A stretch of 64,000 nt of DNA, taken from positions 248,001 through 312,000 of the forward strand of contig NZ_JAAVVB010000001.1 in the NCBI RefSeq assembly GCF_018449775.1. Direction: 5' to 3'. The notes under the pieces were generated by a model. That model made no database searches, was not told the origin of the DNA, and worked only from the letters and a program-made list of their open reading frames with translations. The stretch comes from Mucilaginibacter sp. dw_454. Its GTDB lineage: Bacteria; Bacteroidota; Bacteroidia; Sphingobacteriales; Sphingobacteriaceae. Positions 54,809-63,634 of the stretch are shown here, piece after piece; positions within the stretch are counted from its first letter, which is position 1, and each line of letters begins with the position of its first letter. A program made the translations under genes and the position numbers.

Positions 54809-55062
54809 CGTTCACTTACGGGCAAGTAGGTTATTCGATTGCTGGCATTCGCAGTCTTAGCGAGTAACTCCCGGTCAAGCAATTTTCCTTCAGGCTTAAT
54901 GAGCGATTCAGCGATCCAGCGATCTACATTGGTCCGGCCGTAAAAGCGGTAAGCCGCAGCCTTGCTCATCAATTTGGGGAGTAGATGTTTATTAAGATGT
55001 TGCTCCGCCCCGGCGAGAGCTGATTTTTTAAGTAAGTCTGCTAGTTCTTCAGTCTGCATCAT
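54805..55062 (-). CDS. Small DNA-binding-like protein, paralog of the preceding one
   Basis: An 85-residue protein with the similar segment YRFYGRTNVDRWIAESLIKPEGKLLDRELLA, that is, the same FYGRxxVDRWI block as in the 54515 product. The two genes overlap by 4 bp and are likely co-translated. ATG 55062 or 55059 are both possible. Upstream there are overlapping palindromes that may form its operator. Confidence 0.5.
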   Translation of the reverse strand: MMQTEELADLLKKSALAGAEQHLNKHLLPKLMSKAAAYRFYGRTNVDRWIAESLIKPEGKLLDRELLAKTANASNRITYLPVSER

Positions 55063-55091
55063 TTGTCATTTTAGACAATGTCGCTCGACAT
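55063..55091. promoter_or_regulatory. Overlapping palindromes upstream of the small DNA-binding genes
   Basis: TTGTC-N6-GACAA (55063-55078) overlaps ATGTCG-CT-CGACAT (55078-55091). Both share the TGTC/GACA core, and they lie just upstream of ATG 55062. Confidence 0.45.
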
Positions 55092-55265
55092 ATCCAAGAC
55101 TATCGCAAAGGCACCAGCGGAGCCGGTAATTTTTAGGAAAAAAAGTGCTTCAAAGTTCGGTATCGATGGTGCAATTTTATCCCGAAAATGTTTTACAAAA
55201 GATTTATGGAGTTGTAAAAATCTGTTATAAGTATCTGATTATAAGTTAATTATAAATTGGTAAAT

Positions 55266-55308
55266 ATGGTACCGGAAACCATAATTCTATCCATTGAACT
55301 ACGGGAGC
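55266..55308 (-). pseudogene. Truncated tRNA-Arg(CCG)
   Basis: Read on the minus strand, the sequence has the acceptor-5' strand GCTCCCG, the D arm (GTTC/GAAT), and an anticodon arm with stem ATGGT/ACCAT and anticodon CCG (tRNA-Arg) at positions 34-36. It stops after position 43; the variable loop, T arm and 3' acceptor strand are missing. It lies at the boundary between the accessory island and core genes, consistent with integration of an element into the tRNA gene. Confidence 0.75.
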
Positions 55309-55430
55309 AGTTTGATGGGGCAAATATATTAAAATTGAACTAAGGATTTGCTGGTTGTTGCAGATTTTGCCCGGCAACGGTAATAGCCAGTTATTAGCCC
55401 TTTAGCTACATTTATTTGCATATAAAAGAT

Positions 55431-55467
55431 AGAAAAAGCGCTTTAAACAGGCGCTTTTTCTTTTTTA
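55431..55467. terminator. Bidirectional terminator
   Basis: Stem AGAAAAAGCGC / GCGCTTTTTCT with a 9-base loop, and T-runs on both sides. It lies before the metallophosphoesterase gene and after the tRNA fragment. Confidence 0.75.
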
Positions 55468-55537
55468 ATGAGCGTTATAACATTTATTAAGAAAACTTTA
55501 AAATGTTTTCGGGGTTCAATCGTCTACCACTAATATA

Positions 55538-56713
55538 ATGAGAAAAAGAGTTCTGTACATTTTACTGCTTTGGGCCTTTGCCGATGTTTATTTTTTTACC
55601 GCAGTAACCACGCTAACCGCTAACGCCGTAGCACATTGGGCCTATTGGTCTGTAGATATTTTAATAGTTTTAGGGGTAATTTATACCATGTTGGGCCGCT
55701 CTATGGGGCGGGCGCCAAAGGCTATATCCTGGGTGATGGCTTTGATGCTGCTTTCGGCTGTCCCTAAGATCATTGGTACCCCTGTGTTGTTGATCGAGGA
55801 CGTTGTACGGGCCTTCAGCGGCTTCCCGCCGCGCAGCGTTTGGGTGAGCGAGCTGGCACTGATCATAGCCGCCATTCCGTTTTTAGGTTTGCTGTTTGGG
55901 TTGACCCATGGCCGTCATCATTACACGGTGCATAAGCACACCCTATATTTCCCTGATTTGCCCGAGGCTTTTGATGGCTTTACATTAACCCAGTTATCAG
56001 ACATCCACGCAGGCAGCTTTACCAGCGAAAAAGGCGTTAACAAGGGCATTGAAATGGTAAACGCGCAGCATAGCGATGTAATACTATTCACCGGCGACCT
56101 GGTCAATAACAAAGCTTCAGAGATGGATCAATGGATTCCGTATTTCGCGCGTTTAGAAGCGCCTTTAGGCAAGTATTCGGTTTTGGGTAATCATGATTAT
56201 GGTGACTATACGCAATGGGACAGCGAGGCGTTAAAGGCCGCTAACCTGGTTAGCCTTAAAAATGTACATCAACAAATAGGTTTCAGGTTATTGCTGGACG
56301 AAGCGATCACTCTTAACAAAGAGGGGCAAACCATCTCTCTTATCGGTGTTGAGAACTGGGGTAAAGGCGGTTTTCACAAATATGGCGACCTGGATAAAGC
56401 CATTGCAAATGTACCTGACAGCCAATTTAAGATCCTGATGTCGCATGACCCATCACATTGGGAAGCCAAGACGCTTGAACATTCAAAACACATTAACCTG
56501 ACATTAGCGGGCCACACCCACGGCGCGCAATTTGGTATCGAGTTATTCGGCTTTAAATGGAGCCCTATCAAATATGTTTACAAGCAGTGGGCAGGGCTTT
56601 ACAAACAAAAAGACAGATACCTGTATGTAAATCGGGGTTTCGGTTTCCTGGGTCTGAAAGGCAGAGTGGGGATCTGGCCGGAGATAACGGTACTTACGCT
56701 GAAGCGTAAGTGA
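55538..56713 (+). CDS. Membrane-anchored metallophosphoesterase
   Basis: A 391-residue protein with four N-terminal hydrophobic helices and a calcineurin-like phosphoesterase domain from about residue 145. Metal motifs: SDIHAGS, GDLVNN, LGNHDYGD and AGHTHGAQ. Such YkuE-type proteins act on phosphorylated lipids or nucleotides at the membrane. It is the first gene of the core region to the right of the island border. Confidence 0.93.
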   Translation: MRKRVLYILLLWAFADVYFFTAVTTLTANAVAHWAYWSVDILIVLGVIYTMLGRSMGRAPKAISWVMALMLLSAVPKIIGTPVLLIEDVVRAFSGFPPRSVWVSELALIIAAIPFLGLLFGLTHGRHHYTVHKHTLYFPDLPEAFDGFTLTQLSDIHAGSFTSEKGVNKGIEMVNAQHSDVILFTGDLVNNKASEMDQWIPYFARLEAPLGKYSVLGNHDYGDYTQWDSEALKAANLVSLKNVHQQIGFRLLLDEAITLNKEGQTISLIGVENWGKGGFHKYGDLDKAIANVPDSQFKILMSHDPSHWEAKTLEHSKHINLTLAGHTHGAQFGIELFGFKWSPIKYVYKQWAGLYKQKDRYLYVNRGFGFLGLKGRVGIWPEITVLTLKRK

Positions 56714-56960
56714 GAATCAAGAGTCAAGAATCAAGAGCCAAGATTAAATCGGATTAAGTCTTTTAAACAAAGGAGCCATTTATAGAGTCAAGAGACAAGA
56801 ACCAAGAGTCAAGACTTTTTTGATTTAGTGAATCTAATAATCTAAAACAGCAAGAGCCAGGAATAGAGACAAGAGTCAAGACTAAATCGGATTAAGTCTT
56901 TTAAACAAAAGAGCCAGGAACTAAGATAAACTATCTTGATTCTTGGCTCTTGATTCTTGT
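56712..56960. repeat. Heptad repeat tract with internal 39-bp duplication and terminal inverted repeat
   Basis: Degenerate copies of a CAAGA-rich heptad (variants such as CAAGAGT, CAAGAAT and CAAGAGC) cover most of the tract. A 39-bp block is duplicated at 56740-56778 and 56878-56916 with two mismatches. The right end (ATTCTTGGCTCTTGATTCTT in reading) is the inverted copy of 56727-56744. No ORF of note. Confidence 0.75.
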
Positions 56961-56972
56961 ATCTGCCGAAGA

Positions 56973-58076
56973 CTATACGTTAAACCTAAAATGCATAATA
57001 TCACCATCAACCACCACGTAGCTTTTACCTTCTACACCTAGTTTTCCGGCTTCTTTAATGGCGGCTTCAGATCCGTTGTATTTCACAAAATCGTCGTATT
57101 TAATTACTTCGGCACGTATAAATCCTTTCTCAAAATCGGTATGGATAACGCCTGCAGCTTGTGGTGCAGTGAAGCCCTGGGTGATGGTCCAGGCGCGTAC
57201 TTCCTGCACACCGGCAGTAAAGTACGTAGCCAGGTCAAGCAGCTTGTAAGCAGCCTTGATGAGTTTGTTTACGCCCGATTCGGCCAGTCCCATATCGTTC
57301 AAAAACATCTCACGTTCTTCGAATGATTCCAGCTCAGCAATCTCAGCCTCAATTTGTGCCGATATTACCAGTACACCTGCGTTTTCGTCTTTAACAGCTT
57401 CTTTAACCTTGTCAACATAAGCGTTGCCGGTGTTTACAGAGGCTTCGTCAACATTACAAACGTATAGTACCGGTTTGGCGGTTAACAACCACAGGTCGTC
57501 AATGTATTCTTTATCTTCTTCGGCAATAGGGGCGGTGCGTGCCGATTTACCTTTCAACAAATGCTCTTTAACCACGGTAAGCACCTCGAAGGTTTTCTTA
57601 GCTTCTTTATCACCGCCGGTTTTGGCCATTTTTTCAACCTTCTGGATCTTTTTATCAATGCTGTCCAGATCTTTCAACTGCAGCTCGGTGTCAATGATCT
57701 CTTTATCGCGGATTGGGTCAACACTGCCGTCAACGTGTATAACGTTATCATTATCAAAGCAGCGTAATACGTGCAAAATAGCGTTGGTAGCACGGATATT
57801 GCCCAGGAACTGGTTACCCAAGCCTTCGCCTTTACTGGCACCTTTTACCAGGCCGGCAATGTCGACAATCTCAATAGTATTAGGTACTATAGATTTCGGA
57901 ACAACTATTTCTACCAGTTTGGTCAGCCTTTCATCAGGCACGGTTATTACGCCCACATTTGGCTCAATAGTGCAAAACGGAAAGTTAGCCGCCTGCGCCT
58001 TAGCGTTTGATAAGCAATTAAAAAGAGTTGATTTTCCTACGTTTGGCAAACCCACTATACCACATTGTAAAGCCAT
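56973..58076 (-). CDS. ychF: Redox-regulated ATPase YchF (Obg-like GTPase family)
   Basis: A 367-residue YchF. The P-loop is GLPNVGKSTLFN, with switch and DIAGLVKGASKGEGLGNQFL, followed by the NVDEASVN nucleotide-specificity region and a TGS domain at the end (QEVRAWTI). It binds ATP and associates with ribosomes. This is a conserved housekeeping gene. The start and length are normal. Confidence 0.96.
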   Translation of the reverse strand: MALQCGIVGLPNVGKSTLFNCLSNAKAQAANFPFCTIEPNVGVITVPDERLTKLVEIVVPKSIVPNTIEIVDIAGLVKGASKGEGLGNQFLGNIRATNAILHVLRCFDNDNVIHVDGSVDPIRDKEIIDTELQLKDLDSIDKKIQKVEKMAKTGGDKEAKKTFEVLTVVKEHLLKGKSARTAPIAEEDKEYIDDLWLLTAKPVLYVCNVDEASVNTGNAYVDKVKEAVKDENAGVLVISAQIEAEIAELESFEEREMFLNDMGLAESGVNKLIKAAYKLLDLATYFTAGVQEVRAWTITQGFTAPQAAGVIHTDFEKGFIRAEVIKYDDFVKYNGSEAAIKEAGKLGVEGKSYVVVDGDIMHFRFNV

Positions 58077-58080
58077 TATT

Positions 58081-58185
58081 AGCCCCCTCTAAATCTCCCC
58101 CGGTAGGGGAGACTTGTATTTTTTAAGTAAATATTAAACGAACAAATCTTCAAGCCCTCCCTACCGGGGAGGGTTGGGAGGGGCT
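58081..58185. repeat. Extragenic inverted repeat (MITE- or REP-like)
   Basis: Imperfect 35-nt arms, 58081-58116 and 58151-58185, are complementary around a core CCCCGGTAGGG. The intervening sequence is A+T-rich. Such elements are common in Bacteroidota intergenic regions, here between ychF and mgtE. Confidence 0.7.
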
Positions 58186-58294
58186 TTAAAAGTCTGCAAA
58201 GATAACAGAAAATACTACCTTACAATTTCAAAAAAATAAACGACTTTTGCGGCCAATAAACACAAACGATACACCAATGTAAAAACAGGCTAAT

Positions 58295-59683
58295 ATGATG
58301 GAAGAAATGGTTGAACAAATTGAATTGTTGATTGAGCAAAAAGACGAACAACAATTGCGCGATTATCTTAACAACCTTAATATATCAGACGTTGAAGAGC
58401 TGATAGACGAGCTTCCGGAATATGGCCCCCTTTTTATTGAAACGCTGAATATTAACCGCGCGGTTAACGTATTCAGGATCCTGGATTTCCCTACGCAGGA
58501 GCGTATCTTCAAGCAATTACCGGGTACCAAAATTACCGAGATCATTACCGAGCTGCCGCCCGATGACCGTACCGCTTTTTTGGGCGAATTACATGGCGAT
58601 ACCGTTAAAGCGCTTATTCTGCACCTCTCGGCAGCCGACCGTAAAGAAACCCTGTCGTTATTAGGCTATAAAGAAGACAGTGTGGGCCGTTTAATGACGC
58701 CCGACTACATCGCTGTTAAAAAAACCTGGGACGTTAACCGTGTGCTGGCGCATATCCGCCAATATGGTAAAAACTCAGAAACCATCGATGTTATTTATGT
58801 TTTAGGCGATAAGGGCGTTTTGTTGGATGACATCCGAATTCGCGAAATTCTATTGGTTGATCCTGACACCAAGATAAGCCAGTTGATGGATGGGCGACTA
58901 ATAGCGCTAAAAGCAACTGATCCGCAGGAGGAAGCCATCAACATATTCAGGATGAATAACCGCACGGCTTTGCCGGTTACTGACGATGAAGACATATTGC
59001 TGGGTATAGTTACCGTTGACGATATCCTTTGGATAGCTAACGAGGAATATACCGAAGACATCCAGAAAATTGGTGGTACCGAAGCTTTGGACGAGCCTTA
59101 CCTGGATATCAACCTGTTCAGATTGGTTAGGAAACGGGTGGGGTGGCTGATAATTCTTTTTTTAAGCGAGATGCTAACCTCGACCGCTATGCAGTATTTC
59201 AATGATGAAATAGCCGTGGTGATACAATTAACCTTTTTTATTCCCCTGATCATGTCAAGCGGAGGCAACAGCGGCTCGCAGGCTTCGACCCTAATTATAC
59301 AGGCCATGGCCCTTGGCGAGGTTACTATAGCCGATTGGTGGCGGGTTATGCGCCGTGAAATACTTTCGGGTTTAATGCTGGGTGCAATACTGGGTATCAT
59401 AGGTTTTCTGCGGATTATTTTATGGAGCACTTTCAGTACCATATACGGGGCACATCCATTCCTGATTGCTTTAACGGTAGGTATTTCGTTAATAGGTATA
59501 GTTTTATGGGGATCACTGGCAGGCTCTATGCTGCCGATTTTAATGAAACGCTTAAAGCTCGACCCGGCAACTTCGTCTGCGCCGTTTGTGGCTACGCTGG
59601 TTGACGTAACCGGATTGATCATCTATTTCAGTATGGCGCTGGTGGTTATGCATAGCGTGCTGCATCCGGTTTTAAAACATTAA
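58295..59683 (+). CDS. mgtE: Magnesium transporter MgtE
   Basis: A 462-residue MgtE: N-terminal helical domain, two CBS domains (about 140-265) and five C-terminal membrane helices. Conserved blocks MSSGGNSGSQAST and PFVATLVDVTGLI are in the membrane part. An alternate start MEEM at 58298 cannot be excluded. It is a core gene with no island-type box in front. Confidence 0.95.
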   Translation: MMEEMVEQIELLIEQKDEQQLRDYLNNLNISDVEELIDELPEYGPLFIETLNINRAVNVFRILDFPTQERIFKQLPGTKITEIITELPPDDRTAFLGELHGDTVKALILHLSAADRKETLSLLGYKEDSVGRLMTPDYIAVKKTWDVNRVLAHIRQYGKNSETIDVIYVLGDKGVLLDDIRIREILLVDPDTKISQLMDGRLIALKATDPQEEAINIFRMNNRTALPVTDDEDILLGIVTVDDILWIANEEYTEDIQKIGGTEALDEPYLDINLFRLVRKRVGWLIILFLSEMLTSTAMQYFNDEIAVVIQLTFFIPLIMSSGGNSGSQASTLIIQAMALGEVTIADWWRVMRREILSGLMLGAILGIIGFLRIILWSTFSTIYGAHPFLIALTVGISLIGIVLWGSLAGSMLPILMKRLKLDPATSSAPFVATLVDVTGLIIYFSMALVVMHSVLHPVLKH

Positions 59684-59811
59684 TAAAAGATAGATTAGAT
59701 GTTAATTAACAGCAATATAGCTACATTATAGCGGTTGTGCTTTTAGTTGAATAAATTATTGTTTAGATTTAAGGAACTAAAACATTATTAAAAAAACTTA
59801 AATCTTAAGCA

Positions 59812-60318
59812 ATGGAAGAAACTTTTACAACAGAACCGCAAACACCCGAGCAACCGCAGGGAATAATTTTATTGCAGGACGCGCAATCTTATCTGTTAAG
59901 TGCCGGCAAATGGGCGCGTTTTTTAGGTATCCTGGGTTTTATCGGGACTGGCTTTATTACGTTATATGCGCTGTTTTTTGGAACCCTTATGTCTGCTATG
60001 TCAAGTTTTTCACCAACGCCGCTTAGTACAATGGGTGCAATACCTGTAGGCTTTATTATATTTTATTTTATTTTGATAGGGGTATTTTATTTTTTTGTAT
60101 CGCTATACATTTACCAGTTTGGCAGCAGGGTACGAGACGGGATAATGTTAGCCAGTTCAATTACGGTTACAGATGGGTTAGGTAAGTTAAAATCAGCTTT
60201 TAAACTAATTGGTATAATGACTATAGTTTTTATGATACTTAGCGTATTTATAATTATTGGTGTAATTGCATTCAGTATGCATATGGCGCATGCTGTAACA
60301 CCGGGTTTTGGTAGCTAA
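59812..60318 (+). CDS. DUF5362 family membrane protein
   Basis: A 168-residue protein with three or four membrane helices (about 36-55, 70-95, 130-150) and a polar N-terminus. It matches the Bacteroidota DUF5362 pattern (YLLSAGKWARFLGILGFIG, VSLYIYQFGSRVRDGI). Function is not known. It ends just before a terminator. Confidence 0.8.
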   Translation: MEETFTTEPQTPEQPQGIILLQDAQSYLLSAGKWARFLGILGFIGTGFITLYALFFGTLMSAMSSFSPTPLSTMGAIPVGFIIFYFILIGVFYFFVSLYIYQFGSRVRDGIMLASSITVTDGLGKLKSAFKLIGIMTIVFMILSVFIIIGVIAFSMHMAHAVTPGFGS

Positions 60319-60337
60319 ACAAAATTCTTTAAACATA

Positions 60338-60367
60338 AAAAAGCCCTGCCAATTGGCGGGGCTTTTT
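60338..60367. terminator. Rho-independent terminator between DUF5362 and the DUF3276 gene
   Basis: Stem AAAAAGCCCTGCC / GGCGGGGCTTTTT with an AATT loop and a T-run. It lies between convergent genes and can act in both directions. Confidence 0.85.
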
Positions 60368-60404
60368 GTTTTAGGTTTATAATAAGTTTTGGTTTGATTG
60401 CTAA

Positions 60405-60740
60405 TTATAAGTTCTCGAAAGAGAAATCGTCGTCGGCAGTAGCTCTGGCAATTTCCGGCGCATCTGTGTATTCGTAACGTTTTTCAACAACTTCCTGGTT
60501 TTCTTTGATGTAGTCGATGGTTCCGTTCAGGCCTTCCAAAAATTTCTCAAAATCTTCTTTGTATAAAAATATTTTGTGTTTGATAAAAACTCCGTCCTCT
60601 AATCTCTTCTTGCTTTCGGTAATGGTTACGTAATAATCGTTTGACCGTGTTGCCTTTACATCAAAAAAATAAGTCCTTTTTCCCGCTCTGACTTTCTTTG
60701 AAAAAACCTCTTCGCGCTCTCTGTTGTCAAAATCTCCCAT
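60405..60740 (-). CDS. PUR-domain DUF3276 nucleic-acid-binding protein
   Basis: A 111-residue protein of the DUF3276/PUR-alpha-like family: KKVRAGKRTYFFDVKATRSNDYYVTITESKKR and the HKIFLYKEDFEKFLEGL block are characteristic. PUR domains bind single-stranded DNA or RNA; in Borrelia the homolog BpuR is a nucleic-acid-binding protein. It is a core Bacteroidota gene. Confidence 0.9.
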   Translation of the reverse strand: MGDFDNREREEVFSKKVRAGKRTYFFDVKATRSNDYYVTITESKKRLEDGVFIKHKIFLYKEDFEKFLEGLNGTIDYIKENQEVVEKRYEYTDAPEIARATADDDFSFENL

Positions 60741-60871
60741 GCTTGGTGTTGTTGTAGTTTAGTTTTGTTAGGCATAAATATAAATAAATTTTTAAACCAC
60801 AAGTATTAAATCAAATATTATTGGCTTTTTTTAATGATTTAAGTATAAAGTTGTTATATTTTTCAGGCGCC

Positions 60872-62665
60872 TTATGCTTCTTCTTCCTCAAGAAGCTGTT
60901 TTTCATATAGTTCAAAGTAAGTTCCCTTTTGCTGCATGAGGTGCTGGTGGTTGCCTTGTTCAATAATTTCGCCGTTGTCCATTACTAAAATTTTATGGGC
61001 ATTTTTTATGGTCGATATACGATGTGCAATAATAATATTTGTTTTTCCCTGCATAATATACCCCAGGTTTTGCAGTATTTCTTCCTCGGTTCTGGTATCA
61101 ACCGCCGAGAGGCAATCGTCAAAAATCAAGATCTGCGGTTGCTTAACGATGGCTCTGGCAATAGACACCCTTTGTTTTTGGCCGCCCGACAGCGTAATGC
61201 CCCGTTCGCCAATTAAAGTCCCGAATCCTTTTTCAAGCTCCATAATATTGCGATATACGGCAGCATCTTTGGCGGCTTGCTCTACCTTTGGCATATCCAG
61301 CACATCGGCACTGAATGCGATGTTATTAGCAATGGTATCAGAGAATAAAAACACCTCTTGCGGCACAAATCCAATTTGCGCGCGGTAGCCTTCCAGGTTA
61401 AGCTGTTTTACCGGCTCGCGGTCTATCAATATCTCGCCGCCGGTAGTATCATACATCCGCAGCAATAAGTTGGCTATGGTTGATTTACCCGAGCCTGTAC
61501 GGCCAATAATAGCCACCATTTCGCCGGGATTGGCGGTAAACGTTACGTTTTTAAGCGCCTGTATGCCGGTGTCAGGATAAACAAAGTCTACATTTTTAAA
61601 CTCGATCAAGCCGTTAATGGTACGTTTAGGTACATCTGGCGAAATGATCTCGGGTTTCTCATCCAGGAACTGGTTAATCCGTTTTTGCGATGCAGCAGCA
61701 CGTTGAATCATGGACGTTACATAGCCCAATGCCATTACCGGGAAGGTAAGCTGATTTAACCAGATCAAAAACTCGGCAATATTGCCGGGGCTGATATTGC
61801 CCTTCATCACCTCAATACCACCAATGTAAATGGTGATGACGTTGGCAAATCCCACTAAAAATAACATTAAAGGATAAAACGAGGACTGTACTTTAACCAG
61901 CGCCATAGAGTGCGTTTTATAATCCTCGCTCTCTAAAGCAAACTTTTCGCGCACAGAGCCTTCGCGCACATACGATTTCATGATACGAATACCCGAAAAG
62001 TTTTCCTGCACAAAACTGGACAAAGAGGAGAGGCGCTCCTGGATCTTCTCACTACGAAAATTGATAACGTTGTTAACGTAATAAATGATGATGGCCAAAA
62101 CCGGCATCGGCAGTAAAGAAAAAATGGCAAGCCTGACGTTTACCGTGAGCATGAAATAAATGATCAATGCAAAAAGTACAATAGTGTTACTGGCATACAT
62201 AATGCCCGGACCCAGGTACAAGCGTACACGGCTCACGTCTTCAGTAACACGGTTCATTAGGTCGCCGGTATTGTGCCGACGGTAAAAGGCCAGCGAAAGA
62301 TCCTGGTAATGGCTATAGATCTCGTTCTTTAGATCGTACTCAATATGCCGCGACATCAGGATAATGGTTTGCCGCATAAAAAACATGAACAAACCGCTTA
62401 TTAATGACAATACCAGAATTAAAATACCAAAAAATAGCAAGCCGGAGCTAAAGATCTCATAAACTATGCTTTGCCGTTGAAAACCCGCGAAAAGGTGATA
62501 AACGCCGATGTTTTCGGTTACCAGATCAATCGCTTCGCGAACAACCTGGGCACGCTTTACGCTGAAAATGTTGGATATAATAACGAACAGCAAACCCGGG
62601 ATAAGTTGCCAGCGGTATTTAACGAAGAATTTATTTAGATAAGCAAGATCTTTCATGGATAGCAA
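60872..62665 (-). CDS. ABC transporter, type IV exporter
   Basis: A 597-residue half-exporter with six membrane helices and an NBD: Walker A GRTGSGKST, signature LSGGQ, Walker B ILIFDDCLSAVD (Asp instead of the catalytic Glu), switch His in IAHRIST. It is not paired with a second half here and may form a homodimer. Substrate unknown. Confidence 0.92.
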   Translation of the reverse strand: MLSMKDLAYLNKFFVKYRWQLIPGLLFVIISNIFSVKRAQVVREAIDLVTENIGVYHLFAGFQRQSIVYEIFSSGLLFFGILILVLSLISGLFMFFMRQTIILMSRHIEYDLKNEIYSHYQDLSLAFYRRHNTGDLMNRVTEDVSRVRLYLGPGIMYASNTIVLFALIIYFMLTVNVRLAIFSLLPMPVLAIIIYYVNNVINFRSEKIQERLSSLSSFVQENFSGIRIMKSYVREGSVREKFALESEDYKTHSMALVKVQSSFYPLMLFLVGFANVITIYIGGIEVMKGNISPGNIAEFLIWLNQLTFPVMALGYVTSMIQRAAASQKRINQFLDEKPEIISPDVPKRTINGLIEFKNVDFVYPDTGIQALKNVTFTANPGEMVAIIGRTGSGKSTIANLLLRMYDTTGGEILIDREPVKQLNLEGYRAQIGFVPQEVFLFSDTIANNIAFSADVLDMPKVEQAAKDAAVYRNIMELEKGFGTLIGERGITLSGGQKQRVSIARAIVKQPQILIFDDCLSAVDTRTEEEILQNLGYIMQGKTNIIIAHRISTIKNAHKILVMDNGEIIEQGNHQHLMQQKGTYFELYEKQLLEEEEA

Positions 62666-62726
62666 TGCCGCAGCGCGAACGCCCGGTAAGCAAAAATACT
62701 TTATTTGGTTTAAAGATTAACGGGCT

Positions 62727-63227
62727 TTATCGCTTTAAGCTAAAAAATGGCAGGTCCAGTTCTCCGCGTAGTAAATTGCCGTCGCGCTTAAGCCCTGCAT
62801 TTTCTAATACGCGTTGCGATGGTATGTTTTCTACAGTGGTGCATGCCACTATTTCTGTAATAGCGCTATCAAAAAAGCCATGGTTCACCATTGCTTTGGC
62901 CATTTCAGATGCCAGGCCTTTGCCCCAGTCTTTGTGATCGAGACTATAACCCAGTTCCAGTTTGTCGCTTGTGTCGCCAAAAGGGCGCAATAGGCAGCTA
63001 CCTATAAATTCATCACTATCAGCATAAAACATACCCCAAATACCTTTGGTTTTAGAACCGGTATATTCGCTTAGCGCGATATTAAAAATGGTTATGCGCT
63101 CGTCCCGGGTGCGTTTGGGAATGTGTTCAATCACACGCTCGTCGTTGAAATGGTTGAGATAAGTTTCCAGTTCGTCCGGCAAAAACTCGCGGATAATGAT
63201 GCGTGGGGTTTGGGTTATGATGGTCAT
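62727..63227 (-). CDS. GNAT family N-acetyltransferase
   Basis: A 166-residue GNAT of the RimJ/RimL type. It begins MTIITQTPRIIIREF and includes LGYSLDHKDWGKGLASEMAKAMVNHGF, the acetyl-CoA-binding motif A region, and ACTTVENIPSQRVLENAGL. The start at 63227 is preferred over a TTG just upstream. Confidence 0.92.
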   Translation of the reverse strand: MTIITQTPRIIIREFLPDELETYLNHFNDERVIEHIPKRTRDERITIFNIALSEYTGSKTKGIWGMFYADSDEFIGSCLLRPFGDTSDKLELGYSLDHKDWGKGLASEMAKAMVNHGFFDSAITEIVACTTVENIPSQRVLENAGLKRDGNLLRGELDLPFFSLKR

Positions 63228-63305
63228 AAACAAAAGTAATATCGAATAATGAATTCTGAATGTCGAATATCGAAGTAATAATCATTAATTTAAATTTGGG
63301 ATTTG

Positions 63306-63541
63306 CATGGCGGGGGACTCACCCCGGCATCGCTACGCTTGTCGACCCTCTCTTCGCCTTCGGCGGAAAGAGGGTTATTGCGATAAAACTGTCATTGCGA
63401 GCGTAGCGCGGCAATCTCAAGGCGCAAAGTTCGCGATTGCCACGTCGTTCCTCCTCGCAATGACAGAATTTCAAAGACCCTCTTTCCCGCTTGCGGAAGA
63501 GAGGGTGGTCGAGCGAAGCAAAGACCGGGTGAGTAACCGGC
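63306..63541. repeat. Composite nested inverted-repeat element
   Basis: Outer arms (63317 and 63534 ends, ACTCACCC... / ...GGGTGAGT) enclose an inner pair TGTCATTGCGAG (63390-63401) / CTCGCAATGACA (63454-63465), with further small hairpins (CCCTCT.../AGAGGG). It is an extragenic, MITE-like element. Open frames inside it are spurious. Confidence 0.75.
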
Positions 63542-63634
63542 GAAGCGACTATAGTAGCCATTCATTGTATTTTAATCTTATTCCCTTTGATGCACAAAAA
63601 AAATACCTACTTTTGTCATGCCTTGATATAATAA

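Larger units (their letters stand above)
55092..55537. other. Intergenic junction region between island and core
   Basis: Apart from the tRNA fragment at 55266-55308 and the terminator at 55431-55467, I see nothing coding. The stretch is A+T-rich, which differs from the island on its left. Confidence 0.5.

Noticed and set aside
56712..56960. CRISPR array
   Set aside because: The repeats are degenerate heptads without spacers of even size, and no cas gene is present.
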